Assembly: GCA_016786585.1 (NCBI GenBank)
Contig: JAEUUI010000006.1
Location: forward strand, 372,001-436,000
Origin: Cyclobacteriaceae bacterium
GTDB lineage: Bacteria > Bacteroidota > Bacteroidia > Cytophagales > Cyclobacteriaceae
Direction: 5' to 3'
DNA length: 64,000 bases
In this document: positions 36,607 to 47,100 of the stretch, piece after piece
Layout of the letters: every line of letters begins with the position of its first letter
Numbering within the stretch: position 1 is the first letter of the stretch
The notes under the pieces: generated by a model
What the model was told of the DNA's origin: nothing
The model's input: the letters and a program-made list of their open reading frames with translations, nothing else
Databases searched by the model: none
Translations under genes and position numbers: made by a program

Positions 36607-36632
36607 GTTACTGGAGATATCATTTTTGACCT

Positions 36633-36983
36633 ATGATAGGAGACATTATCAGAAAAGCGCGTATTTCAAAAGGAATGACAACAACTGCTTTGGCTGATGA
36701 AGCCAAGGTTACTCAAAGTATGATCTCCCGATATGAGAGTGGGAAAGTGCTTCCAACGCCTGCCGTAATAAAACGAATTTTTAAGGTTCTTGAACTGGAT
36801 GCAAAAAAATTGGAATCATCAGTAGCAAGCGACTCTGACTTCGATCAAAAAGAGTTTGACATGAAATTAGCGCGAGCGAGAAGCCTTAGCGTTGAGGAAA
36901 AAAAGGCGATACTGATCATGGTTAATTCTTTCCTGAAGAATCGTGATGCCGAAATATTGATCTCTAATTGGAAACGTAACTAG
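36633..36983 (+). CDS. Xre-family transcriptional regulator
   Basis: 116-residue DNA-binding protein. The N-terminal HTH_3 domain is GDIIRKARISKGMTTTALADEAKVTQSMISRYESGKVLPT (helix 3 in VTQSMISRYESG). The C-terminal half (about 75-116) is helical and charged, probably for dimerisation. It is divergent from tnsA across a 207-bp region with inverted repeats, which suggests it represses the tns operon and itself. It could instead be the first cargo gene. Confidence 0.85.
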   Translation: MIGDIIRKARISKGMTTTALADEAKVTQSMISRYESGKVLPTPAVIKRIFKVLELDAKKLESSVASDSDFDQKEFDMKLARARSLSVEEKKAILIMVNSFLKNRDAEILISNWKRN

Positions 36984-37392
36984 TGAAGAGGCAAATGTTA
37001 ATAATCTGATGTTTGTTGACTCAATCAATAGCCTACTCGACTCAATCGTGCACAATTAGTTCAAAAGGAAACCGTCGTTCTCGGAATTGATAAATGACAC
37101 ACTATTGGCCGAGTTGACAAAAACCTTGTATGCGTCGTTAACGGGATTAGCATCGGCTATTGCTGATAAATTGTAATGACCTTACGGCTCGGAAGAACAC
37201 TTCTTAGCGATGCGCAATGCCACATTAAGTTCTGAATACGATATATTCTGGTGTTAAACTTTTGAGCCAAGTATTCATATGACGCTATTTTGGAGGAGGG
37301 TTAGCACTAGTTATAAGGCGCGTCTTTGTGCCAAGTTTTTTATATAATTTGTAAAGTTGTTTTATATTTATATCTCCAATACTCCGGTCTCC
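36984..37392. other. Non-coding gap between the Xre gene and the toxin cluster
   Basis: No convincing gene. The 9-base word GACTCAATC occurs at 37018 and 37039, exactly 21 bases apart (two helical turns), which fits a tandem regulator site; it also lies in a 16-codon mini-ORF starting at 37009. The AT-rich stretch 37335-37385, with TTTG at about 37348 and TATA-like words, probably holds the promoter of the downstream cluster. Confidence 0.4.
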
Positions 37393-37941
37393 ATGAGCAA
37401 CAAACTTCTCTCTGCATTGTGCATCATTAATCTGGTTGTCCTCACTTTTTTTGTTTCCTACAGTTTTATCGATAAACCATCCAGAATCGTCTATGTCGAC
37501 GCTCTGACACTTGTATCGAATTACCAGGGAATGAAGGATGCCAAAGTTGAATTGGAGCGAAAGATATCAACCTATCAGGCTAATTTGGATACACTGAAAC
37601 TGGAGTTAGATGCCAAAACGAGCGAGTATGAGGCTAACAAGTCAAAGCTGACATTAGGCGAAAAGAAGTTGAGCGAAGATCTGATTTTAGTCAAGCAAGA
37701 ACAATTTGAAAATTATCAACAAATAATTCAAAATAATATCCAAAACGAGAATATCAAAATTACACAGGATGTTCTGAATCAGATCAATGCCTATGTTAAG
37801 CGATATGGGGAAGAGAAAAATTTTGACTTAATTCTCGCATCAACTCAATACGGAAACATTATTTATGGAGTGGCAGACCTTGATATAACTAACACAATAC
37901 TTAAAGGACTTAATAGCGACTATCAATCGCAAAGGAAATGA
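37393..37941 (+). CDS. OmpH/Skp-like periplasmic chaperone
   Basis: Periplasmic holdase-like protein of about 182 residues. The start at 37393 (MSNKLLSALCIINLVVLTFFV) begins a signal anchor; an upstream in-frame ATG adds 12 unlikely residues. IVYVDALTLVSNYQGMKDAKVELERK is the Skp core entry. A long coiled coil at about residues 45-130 forms the tentacle, and the C-terminus (FDLILASTQYGNIIYGVADLDITNTIL) is the typical Skp body. It heads the cluster, so it may help deliver the giant surface proteins across the envelope. Its stop overlaps the next start (ATGA). Confidence 0.85.
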   Translation: MSNKLLSALCIINLVVLTFFVSYSFIDKPSRIVYVDALTLVSNYQGMKDAKVELERKISTYQANLDTLKLELDAKTSEYEANKSKLTLGEKKLSEDLILVKQEQFENYQQIIQNNIQNENIKITQDVLNQINAYVKRYGEEKNFDLILASTQYGNIIYGVADLDITNTILKGLNSDYQSQRK

Positions 37942-38534
37942 TAATAAGGTTTTTCATTGTCGTCTTATTCTTTATCGCGACTTCAGCTTGTACGACAAAG
38001 GAACTAACTCCGGACGAATTGCGGAAGTTCGTTATTGATGACTCGAACGGATTGACGCAAACCGTCTTGTCAAATGGATACGCCGTCACATGTCAATACC
38101 AACCCACGGAGTTAGTGTTTGCAAGTGAGATTTTGTTGGAACCGAAAACATTTATTCAAAAGCGCGACAGCCTCAGGGGGTCCAAACTTCTATATTTTAA
38201 ATTAGGCATTTCCAGAGGCGGCAAAGATGTGGAACATTACTTTGCCAAAGATTTTGAAAAATACAAAGAATTGGTTTCTTACCTCTCATTTGAATTGGGT
38301 AATGAAGTAGATCTAATATGTGAAAGGGATACAGTATCTATTTCTGATTTTATTTATACGCCTATGTATGGCATGAGTGAGACTACAAATATTTTACTTG
38401 CGTTCGAGGTTGACCCGCAATTTGTTGGTAATATCAAATTGATTTATTCCAGCAGCTTTTTCAGTTTTGGACGGCTTGAGTTTTTATTTAAAAGTTTTGA
38501 TATAAGAAACGCACCAACCATTAGTCAAAATTAG
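37938..38534 (+). CDS. Hypothetical lipoprotein of the toxin cluster
   Basis: 198 residues with a lipoprotein signal (IIRFFIVVLFFIATSACTTKE, lipobox Cys at 18). The mature part is mixed alpha/beta with no recognisable domain; ELVFASEILLEPKTFIQKRDSL and EHYFAKDFEKYKELVSYLSFELG are helical. Translation is coupled to the Skp-like gene by an ATGA overlap, and it precedes the SpvB-like giant gene by 34 bases. A role as accessory or sorting protein for the toxin is inferred from position only. Confidence 0.7.
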   Translation: MIIRFFIVVLFFIATSACTTKELTPDELRKFVIDDSNGLTQTVLSNGYAVTCQYQPTELVFASEILLEPKTFIQKRDSLRGSKLLYFKLGISRGGKDVEHYFAKDFEKYKELVSYLSFELGNEVDLICERDTVSISDFIYTPMYGMSETTNILLAFEVDPQFVGNIKLIYSSSFFSFGRLEFLFKSFDIRNAPTISQN

Positions 38535-38568
38535 TGCAAGTAGAAGCAGTAAAGAAAATAAAAGTCAT

Positions 38569-41500
38569 ATGGCGAAATTATCAAAGAAACGGATTTTTAG
38601 AAAAGTAGTAGCGACGACATTCATAATCATTATACTTCAGTCAACTCTTCTGCCATACTATAGTTACGCTTTGACTACTGGTCCGCATCAACCAGAGTAT
38701 ACCTCCTATGAGGAGCCGGGAGCAACCGACTTAGTCAACTTGGTGACAGGCGACTTTACTTTTAGTATTCCTATTCTTGATGTTCCGGCTCCTGGAGGAA
38801 ATTTCTCAGTACCGCTAACCTATAATGCGGGTATCGGTACTGAACAGGAAGCATCGTGGGTTGGTTTGGGATGGACCTTGAATGTGGGCGCAATAACTAG
38901 GCAATACACAGGGTTTCCTGATGATGCCGGAGGGGAAACCCAAGAAATTTCAGTTAAGGATCTTACCGGGGTACGAGGATGGACATCATCAATTCTTGGT
39001 TTAGGTAATATTGGTTGGAACTCCCAAGTGGGCCATTATGGGCAATTAAGTATCGGCTTAGGTTGGGATGAGAGCGGGGTAACGGTTGATCCAATTTCAT
39101 TTGGATTGACACTTTTGTCAGTTGCCACTATTGCTAGTGCCTATGCCAGCGTAGCCCAAGCGGCAAAGGAGGGTGCAACAGCACTAAAGACCGCAAAGGC
39201 AGCTCTTTCACAAACATTAACAAGCGAGGCAATTGGCCAAGGTATGTCAATGGTTGCAACCGCAATTACTGCAGGCCAAACTCCAGCAGCGCCATCAAGC
39301 GGCTATTGGAAGTATAAAAAAAGAACAGAGCAGCGGTTTCTCCATAAGAACTACTGGATATGGTTGGATATGACCCGACAAGAAGATATGTATGGAGCGT
39401 TGTATTTGCAAAATGCAAAAACTATTTCGTTTACAAACAATGACAACTTTGTTGATCTGAATCTGAAAGTCAACAATACAACTACCACTCTGGAGCAATT
39501 TAATAATGCAAATTACCAAGGATCGGCAAGCGATATAAATTTTTACATGAAAGACGGGCAATCTTATGAAGACGCCAAGAGTGCTGCGACACTTGCTCTT
39601 GACGACTATAGCGTAAAGGCTCCCGGTGTTTCTGGAGCTATTCAACCTTACCGTTTGGACATAGGATCTGTTTCAATGCCACGCCAAATGACAGCAAAAC
39701 ATCAACGATTGGCGCCGATAAAATACCAAAATTATAAAGTCCCTTTTATATACAAGGGCGCAGCTTCTAACAAATACTATCACCATGTAGGCGCAGCTTC
39801 CTCCATAACGATTCCAAGCTTCTATGATAACGCACTAACCGCCTCACAGAGCAATTCAAATCCCGATAACAACACCATGCAGACTCTCAACTTTAATGAT
39901 GTTATTTTTGGTAGTTCAAATAGGATTCAAAATGGTGATGTGAATAACACAAAGAAGGTAGCTCAGGGTAACGATATCGTCTGGCATACCAACAATGAGA
40001 TTAAGAACCAAGCTGGGGGATTTCAATCAGGGTTCATAGACTATTTTACAGGTAGTGCGAGGTCTAGTTTCCGGCAAAACACAATTTTAGGCGCAGTAAA
40101 AACATGTTATGCCAGCAGTAACTCTTTTACAGATGGTGTTATTACGTTAACATCTGCTAACGATTTAGTGTATTTTCCAGTGAATACTACTGTCACTTTG
40201 GAACTAGACATCTATAGCGGCATAACAAGCACTGAAGAGGGGTCTCCTGCTGGACGGCAAGGTCCTGGCGAGGGTGGATCGGCTCCAACGCACGTAACGA
40301 CAACAGCTACGATAACAAGCGTTAATGCCCAGCAAAATTCGTTTACTGTTAACACATCAAACTTTGCAAGCAGCGTCAATGGTAAGTCTGTTGATATTCA
40401 AGTTACTTCCGGTATTCCACCAAAATCTCCCGATGCGATTGGCGGCTTTTGTATTACAGGATCTGACGGAATGGTCTACCACTTTTCATTACCAGTATAT
40501 GACTATAACTCAAAAACAAGAATTGAAGACAAAGCTGATGTGAATAAAAATACAGTTATTAAACGGCTTGATCCGTTCGCTAATACTTGGCTGTTAACTG
40601 CAATAACAGGTTCTGATTTTGTTGACAGGAGCTCAACAGGTTCCCCAAATGGAATATTAGATGAGTACGACTGGGGACACTGGGTGAAGTTTAGCTATGG
40701 TAAATATTCAGATAATTATAAGTGGCGTATACCTTTCGCTGATAATACTTTTACGATCGATGCGGAGAATTCGTCTAAAATGTACAGTGAGGGATTAAGG
40801 CAATTATATTATCTAAATTGTATAGAGACTCGTTCACATGTCGCGTTATTTTTCAAAGATGTTAGGAACGACAACAAAGATGCAACGGTTGGGTCATCGG
40901 TAAGTACTCTCAAGTTGACTGAAATTAGCTTAATGACGAAAGAGGCATACAAAAAACTGATTGCCGACTATGCGTTTCCAGATGTTCGTGGTGTTTTGGA
41001 CCTAAATCTAATGACAAGTGCAATTAGCGCCACCGCAGGCACGCAAAACTTCCTTTACAATAACGCCCTTAAACGAATAAAATTTAATCACAGCTACAAC
41101 CTTGCGCAGGGTACACCAAACTCAAGTTCAGGAAAGTTAACTCTTGATCGAGTTTCGATTGTTGGAAAAAGCGATATGAAAATCATGCCGGACTATCTTT
41201 TTATGTATAGTAACAATTTTAACTACGCTACTAACAAATGGGATGGATGGGGTATGTACACTCCAGACGGAGATGCCACCAATAGCACGCATAAAGCTTC
41301 TGAACTGAATTCGCATGGAGCGGCTTGGAGTTTAACAAAAATAACTACCCCAAGTGGTTCCGAAATTCAGGTTGACTATGAAAGAGATTCTTATGCATCG
41401 GTTAGCGGCATTCCCGTAACAGCAACTCACGTCTTCGGCGGAGACTATTCCATTCCACCCGGCACAAATGTTAACTACATCGACGTGAAAGCCACAAATA

Positions 41501-43623
41501 CATCACTTAAGGTTGGTGATCAGGTTAGGGTTATAGGTACTTTGAAGCCGTGTGGTTCAGGCGGAACCGCATTTGATGTAGCAAGATCAGTTCAATCAAT
41601 ATCAAGCAAGCGGATAACTCTAAACGGAACAATTGTAACTGGCGGTTGTTCGTTTCCTTCAAGCATTAATGGCACAGTAGAGCAGATTTCACCGACAAGA
41701 AAGGGTGGAGATCTTCGGGTAAAGATGCTGACCACTAAAGACGGATCAATTCAACGTAAGACGCGCTATATTTATTCTGATGATGAAACCCCTACGGGCC
41801 TTACCTCCGGTGTTGTTGCGCAAGAGCCCGACTATATTAATAATGACCTTGCCACCCAGCCTATCAATGTAAATGTTCCTGGATTTCCCGTTACGCCTGT
41901 TATGTATAAGAAAGTCTCTGTATTAACTGGCAACCTTACATCAGATGCTGACTATCATACAAAAGAAGTATACGAATTCGAAACTCCTGATGAAAACGTG
42001 CTTACAATAACGCAGGATAACCCTAATACCAGAACATTGGTTGCTCATTTTACAGCAGGCTTTTTTCAGTGGCACGATTATCTAACACGTGTGCACAATA
42101 AAATCTCAGACTATTCATCAAGAATTGGTAATTTAAAGTCCGTCAAGGTCTATGACAAAGAGGGCATACTGCAAGCGTCAACAGTTATGACCTACACACA
42201 AAGTGTTTCGGATCCACAATATCTAGGCGTCTACTCGGAAGGGACACTTATGGCAGATCGAGTAAGCGATGTTGGGTATAAGAGAGTTCATAAAATGATG
42301 AGAACAACGGTGTTAAAGTATCCCAACTTATTAAAATCGGTAGTAACCACTAAAGACGGATTGATATCGAAAACGGAAAACTTGAAGTGGGACATGTACT
42401 CCACTCAGGTTTTGGAGAAATCAACAACCAGCCCTGGTGGATTTATCACAAAATATGTGACCGTCCCTGCTTACATTAAGTATCCTGAATTAGGACCAAA
42501 GGGTTTAGATCCGTCGAATAGAAACATGATTGAGCAAGAAGCAGCTCAATATCTGTATAGAATCGACGGAAATGGGAACACAACAGGACTTATTTCTGCA
42601 TCTGCCACAATCTGGAAAAAGGATTGGAATAACTATAGGATTTATAACACAACTACTGGTTTCTATGAAAATTCGACTGAAGGTCCGAACGTTTGGAGAA
42701 AGTCAGCGGGGTACATGTGGACAGGCGACATAACTCGTCTACAAGCTGATGGTACTTCAAGCTTCACTAGTGCTGATGAGTTTAACTTTACCTTTGGGGC
42801 ATCTAATAGTAAATGGCGCTTCTTGGGAGAAGCGAAACAGTATAATCATTTCAGCAGTCCTGTCGAGAGCAGAGATGTCAATGACATTTACTCTTCAATC
42901 AAATTTGGGTATGATAATCAGTTTGTAATTGCTCAAGCTATTAATGCAAAGTACGGAGAAATTGCCTTTAGTAGCGCTGAAGATAAAATTGACGTTACCC
43001 CAGTCTTTTTTGGCGGAGAGGTTGCTTTAGGAGATGGGGTTGTGCAACGACTCAGTAAAGGCGAGACGAGTGATGTTCACACCGGCGATGCCATTGTTAA
43101 ATTAGGTGTTTCCGGGAAATCGTTCATTTTTAAGTCGAAAGCTATTGCAACTAATAAGTTCTACAGAGCGACTGTATGGACTAACAGTGTGAATGGTAGA
43201 ATATATTTGAAAATTAACGGAGTTGATCAACCACTTTCTCCTTCACCCCAGTCTTCTAAAAAGATTGGTAACTGGTATCGATTGGATTATGAATTTAAGA
43301 CCCCAACGAGCACGATTACTTCTTTCGAGGTGGGTGTCACATCAACTAATGGAGATGTGCTTTTTGATGATTTTCGTTTTCAGCCGTCCGATGCTACGAT
43401 GACCTGTTACGTATATGATCCACTTGATTTTTTCTTTTCCCCATCGGCGACTACCTTCATGACCAGCGAGTACGTGCTTGATAATAATAATTTGTTTACA
43501 AAATATGAGTACAATCACCTCGGGCGACTATCAAAAACATATGTCGAGTCTATGAGGCTGAAAAGCGTAAAACTGGTTTCTGAATCGAAGGTTGATTATA
43601 AGCGGTTTCACACTAATCAGTAG
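38569..43623 (+). CDS. Giant SpvB-like / RHS-cluster surface protein
   Basis: 1,684 residues. A signal anchor at 12-35 is followed by the SpvB/TcaC-type opening GATDLVNLVTGDFTFSIPILDVPAPGG and LTYNAGIGTEQEASWVGLGWTLNVG, which is typical of the N-terminal half of Bacteroidota RHS/Tc-like proteins. A long beta-rich body follows, and near the end a carbohydrate-binding-module-like jelly roll (FYRATVWTNSVNGRIYLKING...DVLFDDFRF). Only one YD-like motif (YEYNHLGRLSKTYVE) is seen at the C-terminus, so it lacks the RHS barrel carried by the gene downstream. The two may be the two halves of what is one protein elsewhere. Confidence 0.82.
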   Translation: MAKLSKKRIFRKVVATTFIIIILQSTLLPYYSYALTTGPHQPEYTSYEEPGATDLVNLVTGDFTFSIPILDVPAPGGNFSVPLTYNAGIGTEQEASWVGLGWTLNVGAITRQYTGFPDDAGGETQEISVKDLTGVRGWTSSILGLGNIGWNSQVGHYGQLSIGLGWDESGVTVDPISFGLTLLSVATIASAYASVAQAAKEGATALKTAKAALSQTLTSEAIGQGMSMVATAITAGQTPAAPSSGYWKYKKRTEQRFLHKNYWIWLDMTRQEDMYGALYLQNAKTISFTNNDNFVDLNLKVNNTTTTLEQFNNANYQGSASDINFYMKDGQSYEDAKSAATLALDDYSVKAPGVSGAIQPYRLDIGSVSMPRQMTAKHQRLAPIKYQNYKVPFIYKGAASNKYYHHVGAASSITIPSFYDNALTASQSNSNPDNNTMQTLNFNDVIFGSSNRIQNGDVNNTKKVAQGNDIVWHTNNEIKNQAGGFQSGFIDYFTGSARSSFRQNTILGAVKTCYASSNSFTDGVITLTSANDLVYFPVNTTVTLELDIYSGITSTEEGSPAGRQGPGEGGSAPTHVTTTATITSVNAQQNSFTVNTSNFASSVNGKSVDIQVTSGIPPKSPDAIGGFCITGSDGMVYHFSLPVYDYNSKTRIEDKADVNKNTVIKRLDPFANTWLLTAITGSDFVDRSSTGSPNGILDEYDWGHWVKFSYGKYSDNYKWRIPFADNTFTIDAENSSKMYSEGLRQLYYLNCIETRSHVALFFKDVRNDNKDATVGSSVSTLKLTEISLMTKEAYKKLIADYAFPDVRGVLDLNLMTSAISATAGTQNFLYNNALKRIKFNHSYNLAQGTPNSSSGKLTLDRVSIVGKSDMKIMPDYLFMYSNNFNYATNKWDGWGMYTPDGDATNSTHKASELNSHGAAWSLTKITTPSGSEIQVDYERDSYASVSGIPVTATHVFGGDYSIPPGTNVNYIDVKATNTSLKVGDQVRVIGTLKPCGSGGTAFDVARSVQSISSKRITLNGTIVTGGCSFPSSINGTVEQISPTRKGGDLRVKMLTTKDGSIQRKTRYIYSDDETPTGLTSGVVAQEPDYINNDLATQPINVNVPGFPVTPVMYKKVSVLTGNLTSDADYHTKEVYEFETPDENVLTITQDNPNTRTLVAHFTAGFFQWHDYLTRVHNKISDYSSRIGNLKSVKVYDKEGILQASTVMTYTQSVSDPQYLGVYSEGTLMADRVSDVGYKRVHKMMRTTVLKYPNLLKSVVTTKDGLISKTENLKWDMYSTQVLEKSTTSPGGFITKYVTVPAYIKYPELGPKGLDPSNRNMIEQEAAQYLYRIDGNGNTTGLISASATIWKKDWNNYRIYNTTTGFYENSTEGPNVWRKSAGYMWTGDITRLQADGTSSFTSADEFNFTFGASNSKWRFLGEAKQYNHFSSPVESRDVNDIYSSIKFGYDNQFVIAQAINAKYGEIAFSSAEDKIDVTPVFFGGEVALGDGVVQRLSKGETSDVHTGDAIVKLGVSGKSFIFKSKAIATNKFYRATVWTNSVNGRIYLKINGVDQPLSPSPQSSKKIGNWYRLDYEFKTPTSTITSFEVGVTSTNGDVLFDDFRFQPSDATMTCYVYDPLDFFFSPSATTFMTSEYVLDNNNLFTKYEYNHLGRLSKTYVESMRLKSVKLVSESKVDYKRFHTNQ

Positions 43624-43627
43624 ACAC

Positions 43628-44044
43628 ATGAGGACAAATAGCGCGCTTTTTTTGTTGCTTCTTTCATTCTGCGTTCAGGCACAGACGCCGGCAAACTCGG
43701 TTTCAACATTGGTAATGCAGTGGAAGTCGTCAGCTTTTATTGACGAAACCACAAACGACAGAGTCGAGGCAACAAACAACTTTATAATTGACAAGAGTAG
43801 TACAATAGAATGGAATCAAGCGACCGAGGACGCAAAGCAATTGTTTATCATAAAAAGCGTTGACAATCAGTGGGTCGATATAAATAGTGACGGATATGTT
43901 AAGTATGTGTTTGACTGTTACAATACTGAAGGTACTTTAACAATTCGCCGAAAAACTGGACTATTAACTGTCTCGCTCGAAATTCGTGGACTTCCGTCAG
44001 GCGATTTATCATTACTTTTTGAAGTTGTAGAAATTATTTATTGA
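43628..44044 (+). CDS. Small secreted hypothetical protein between the two giant genes
   Basis: About 138 residues. The start at 43628 begins a signal peptide (MRTNSALFLLLLSFCVQAQ). The mature domain (VMQWKSSAFIDETTNDRVEATNNFIIDKSSTIEW) is all-beta in appearance with a single Cys. It lies 4 bases after the SpvB-like gene and about 100 bases before the RHS gene on the same strand, so it is part of the cluster. The pattern of exported product suggests an envelope accessory role; unknown. Confidence 0.7.
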   Translation: MRTNSALFLLLLSFCVQAQTPANSVSTLVMQWKSSAFIDETTNDRVEATNNFIIDKSSTIEWNQATEDAKQLFIIKSVDNQWVDINSDGYVKYVFDCYNTEGTLTIRRKTGLLTVSLEIRGLPSGDLSLLFEVVEIIY

Positions 44045-44151
44045 TGCCGTGCTCAAAATTTGCATATCGATTTTCCGACCGTCGGATTGTTTTTTGATAA
44101 TACATGACTAACCGGTTACCTAAACGATTTACCCACTTTTCGATACAAAAC

Positions 44152-47100
44152 ATGAAGAACCTAATATCCGTGTTGGTTATCCTAAATTTTTTTTCGGCTG
44201 CCGCGAAATCTCCTGTTCCACCTCCAGTGATAAGCGGCCCGACTTCGGTCATGGTAGGTCAAACTGTCAACTATAGTTACACGAATTCGACGATTTATCC
44301 GAGTTATACCTGGAATGTTGTTACTAGCAGCCTTGGCTTCGTTGATGTGGTATGGAAGTCTGGGAGTACTTACTACGCGGATGTTGTATGGTCTGCCGCC
44401 GGGACTGCTACAATCCAGTTCCTGTCCTCACCTGGAGGAACAGTGGTTGCAAGTTTGACTGTTACTATTACCGCTTGTAGTCCTCCGGCTGTGCCGACAC
44501 CCACCTTCTCACTTAGTGCAAGCACATGCGCCCCCCGCGCAATAAGTTACATAGGCACGCCACCCTCGGGCACTACTTGGTATTGGCAGACCTCAAACAC
44601 TGGTACCTCGTTTGCTAACTCAACAAGTACTTATTCAGCGCCAGCAACGGGCACATATTATTTAAGAGCATGGAATGGTGCGTGTTGGAGTACAAGCTCC
44701 GCTTCTTATGCTGCAACTATGGAAACTCCTCCAGCAATTCCAACAACTCCTACTATTACTACCAATCTATGCGGACCGAAAACATTAACGAAAGGAACGT
44801 CACCTGTGGGGGTAGGCTGGTATTGGCAAACAACGGCTACAGGCGAAGACTACACATCCAGCGCTGCCACGGCCGCTACGTATCAGGCATCTATAAATGG
44901 TACCTATAGTATATATCTGCGACCTCGCACATCCGGCGGTTGTTGGGGAACTGCTGTAGCAAAATCGGTCTCGGTTGATTACCCGGTCGCTCCTCCCGCT
45001 TCTTCGAATCAATATTGTGAATCAAGCAGCAGCATGCCTTTGTGGGGCGATGACGGAATGGTGCCTCCCGAGTGGTATGACTCGAATAATAATTATCTAT
45101 ATACTGGATATACATACACCCCGACAAACCTTTATGTTGGGAACTATTTATATTATGTTGCGAATGTAAGTGCAGCCGGCTGCTTGAGTGCGAAAAGCCC
45201 CGTAACCCTTGCAGTCACAAGCGGCAGTAGCTGCGACGACAACTTTAACTGGTCAGAGAACACGATTTATGATTTTGACGCGAATGCAAATACGGTTGCC
45301 ATCGCAGCACAAAAGGTATATCGGGATGGGTTTAATGCAACTATACAATCACAGGTTAAATCTTATTCGACGAATCAGGTATTTGCAACGCAGAACATTT
45401 ACGATACAGAGGGAAACCAAACGCTTTCAACACTTCCTGCTCCAATAAACTCATCTTCCTTTGGCTATCTGGACAAATTTGTGAGCCGAACTGGCGGTAA
45501 ATATGGACCGAGTGATTTCGACTTACGAACCACCTCCGGAGTACCGGGTGAAGTTGCGAATCCTAAACCCGTTATTAGCAATGGCATTGGTAGCTTGGGT
45601 TGGTACTACAGCTCAGCCAATACTATGGAACCTCTTACTCCCACAACAAACTTTCCTTACTCTCGCTTCTATTCTCCGATCGGGCCTAACCCACTTATCA
45701 GTAAGTCATCGGTCCCGGGCGATGCTTACCGTATGGGTGGCGGACATGAAGTAGTCGAGGAGAGATTCAAATTTACAAGAAGTGAACTTCAACATTATTA
45801 TGCCATCTGGCCTTTGCTCACATCGTCAACTATCCGAACTACTGAAGGAAGTAATTTGATGATTGATGGCGATGTAACGTCCACTACAAATTTCTCCGCG
45901 AATCAAAATGTTACCATAGGTTGGACAGGCGGAGGAAATCCTTACGTTTATGTTCGATCTAATCAAAGTACTGGAAATCCTGGTGTATGGATTGACGCTG
46001 CAAAAACAGTAAACCCCGGAACAACATTCAAATTTAAAATAAGGGGGAACACGAAAAATGCGCCGGCTAGTACGGCTAAGCTCTACGTCAAGAACATGAC
46101 AACGAATACGGACCTATCGTGGTCAATGGCGACACTTCCCGTTCAAGTTTCAGACTGGGTCGAAATGGTTTTCACCGTTCCAAGTGGATGCACTTCAATT
46201 AGAGTTGGCGTTATGTGGACATTGCCTGCCATTAATGCGGAAGTAAATATCTCAGACGTGTCACTTACCGATATGTATGCAGCCACGGGAGTTATGGGCT
46301 ACAAATTCATCAGTACAGACCCCGATGGCAAGAAAGCTGCCATTTTTAAAGATGTTGATGGCCGAACCCTGGCGAGCGCCATGGTGACTTCTGTTACGGG
46401 AACAGGAATCAATCAAGTTTTTACGTATGGGGACTGGACCTACACCTATTATAATGACATGGGTCAAGTACTTGCCACTGTTGCACCGAACGGCGTAAAT
46501 CTTGCCAGCACTGCGATGCCATCTTTCACAACTACGTTTAAATATGATCACTTAGGTAGACTAATGGAAACCACTACTGTAGATGAAGGCACGTCGAAAT
46601 TCACCTATAACAAGGAAGGTAATATTAGGTTTAGCCAAAATCAAGAACAAAGAAGCGCAACCCCTCCCCGCTTTTCTTATACGAATTATGATTATTTAGG
46701 TCGGATGATCGAATCCGGAGAGTATTTGATGTCTGGAAGCGGGTACTACGTTTTCGAAACACACGACGCCGTCACCCCTGTTTTAAACAGTGTATTAGAT
46801 ATTGTTGATAACAAAGGGTACACCGGCGTTACGCGAAGAGGTAACAATTTGACGGCGGGCCGCTACAGCGACACCACATTCGTTGACTATGATTTCGCTG
46901 CTGTTGACTACGTAACCGACACAGACCATCCGGTTCAAAGTAATTTAAGAGGGCAGGTAAGCAAAACAAAAAATGGCAATGGCACTACTTGGTATAGCTA
47001 CGATGAAGAAGGGCAATTGGAGTGGACCAAGCAGTCGATTTTTGGTTTGGGCATCAAGACTATCGATTATGTTTATGACAACTCCGGAAATATCAAGATG

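Larger units (their letters stand above)
28633..36983. mobile_element. Tn7-like transposon core (left end, tnsABC-tniQ-tniQ, Xre regulator)
   Basis: This minimal extent covers the inferred left end, the five-gene transposition operon and its divergent regulator. No matching right end (TTTATTCT...CACA-type) was found by eye in the remaining 27 kb, so the true element either continues beyond the window, with toxin and defence genes as cargo, or has a degenerate right end. The sequence is clearly more AT-rich than the chromosome to the left. Confidence 0.75.

Noticed and set aside
37009-37059. Mini-ORF of 16 codons with a DSI repeat as a small toxin
   Set aside because: Too short, no ribosome-binding site and no hydrophobic helix; the repeat is better noted as a possible tandem protein-binding site.
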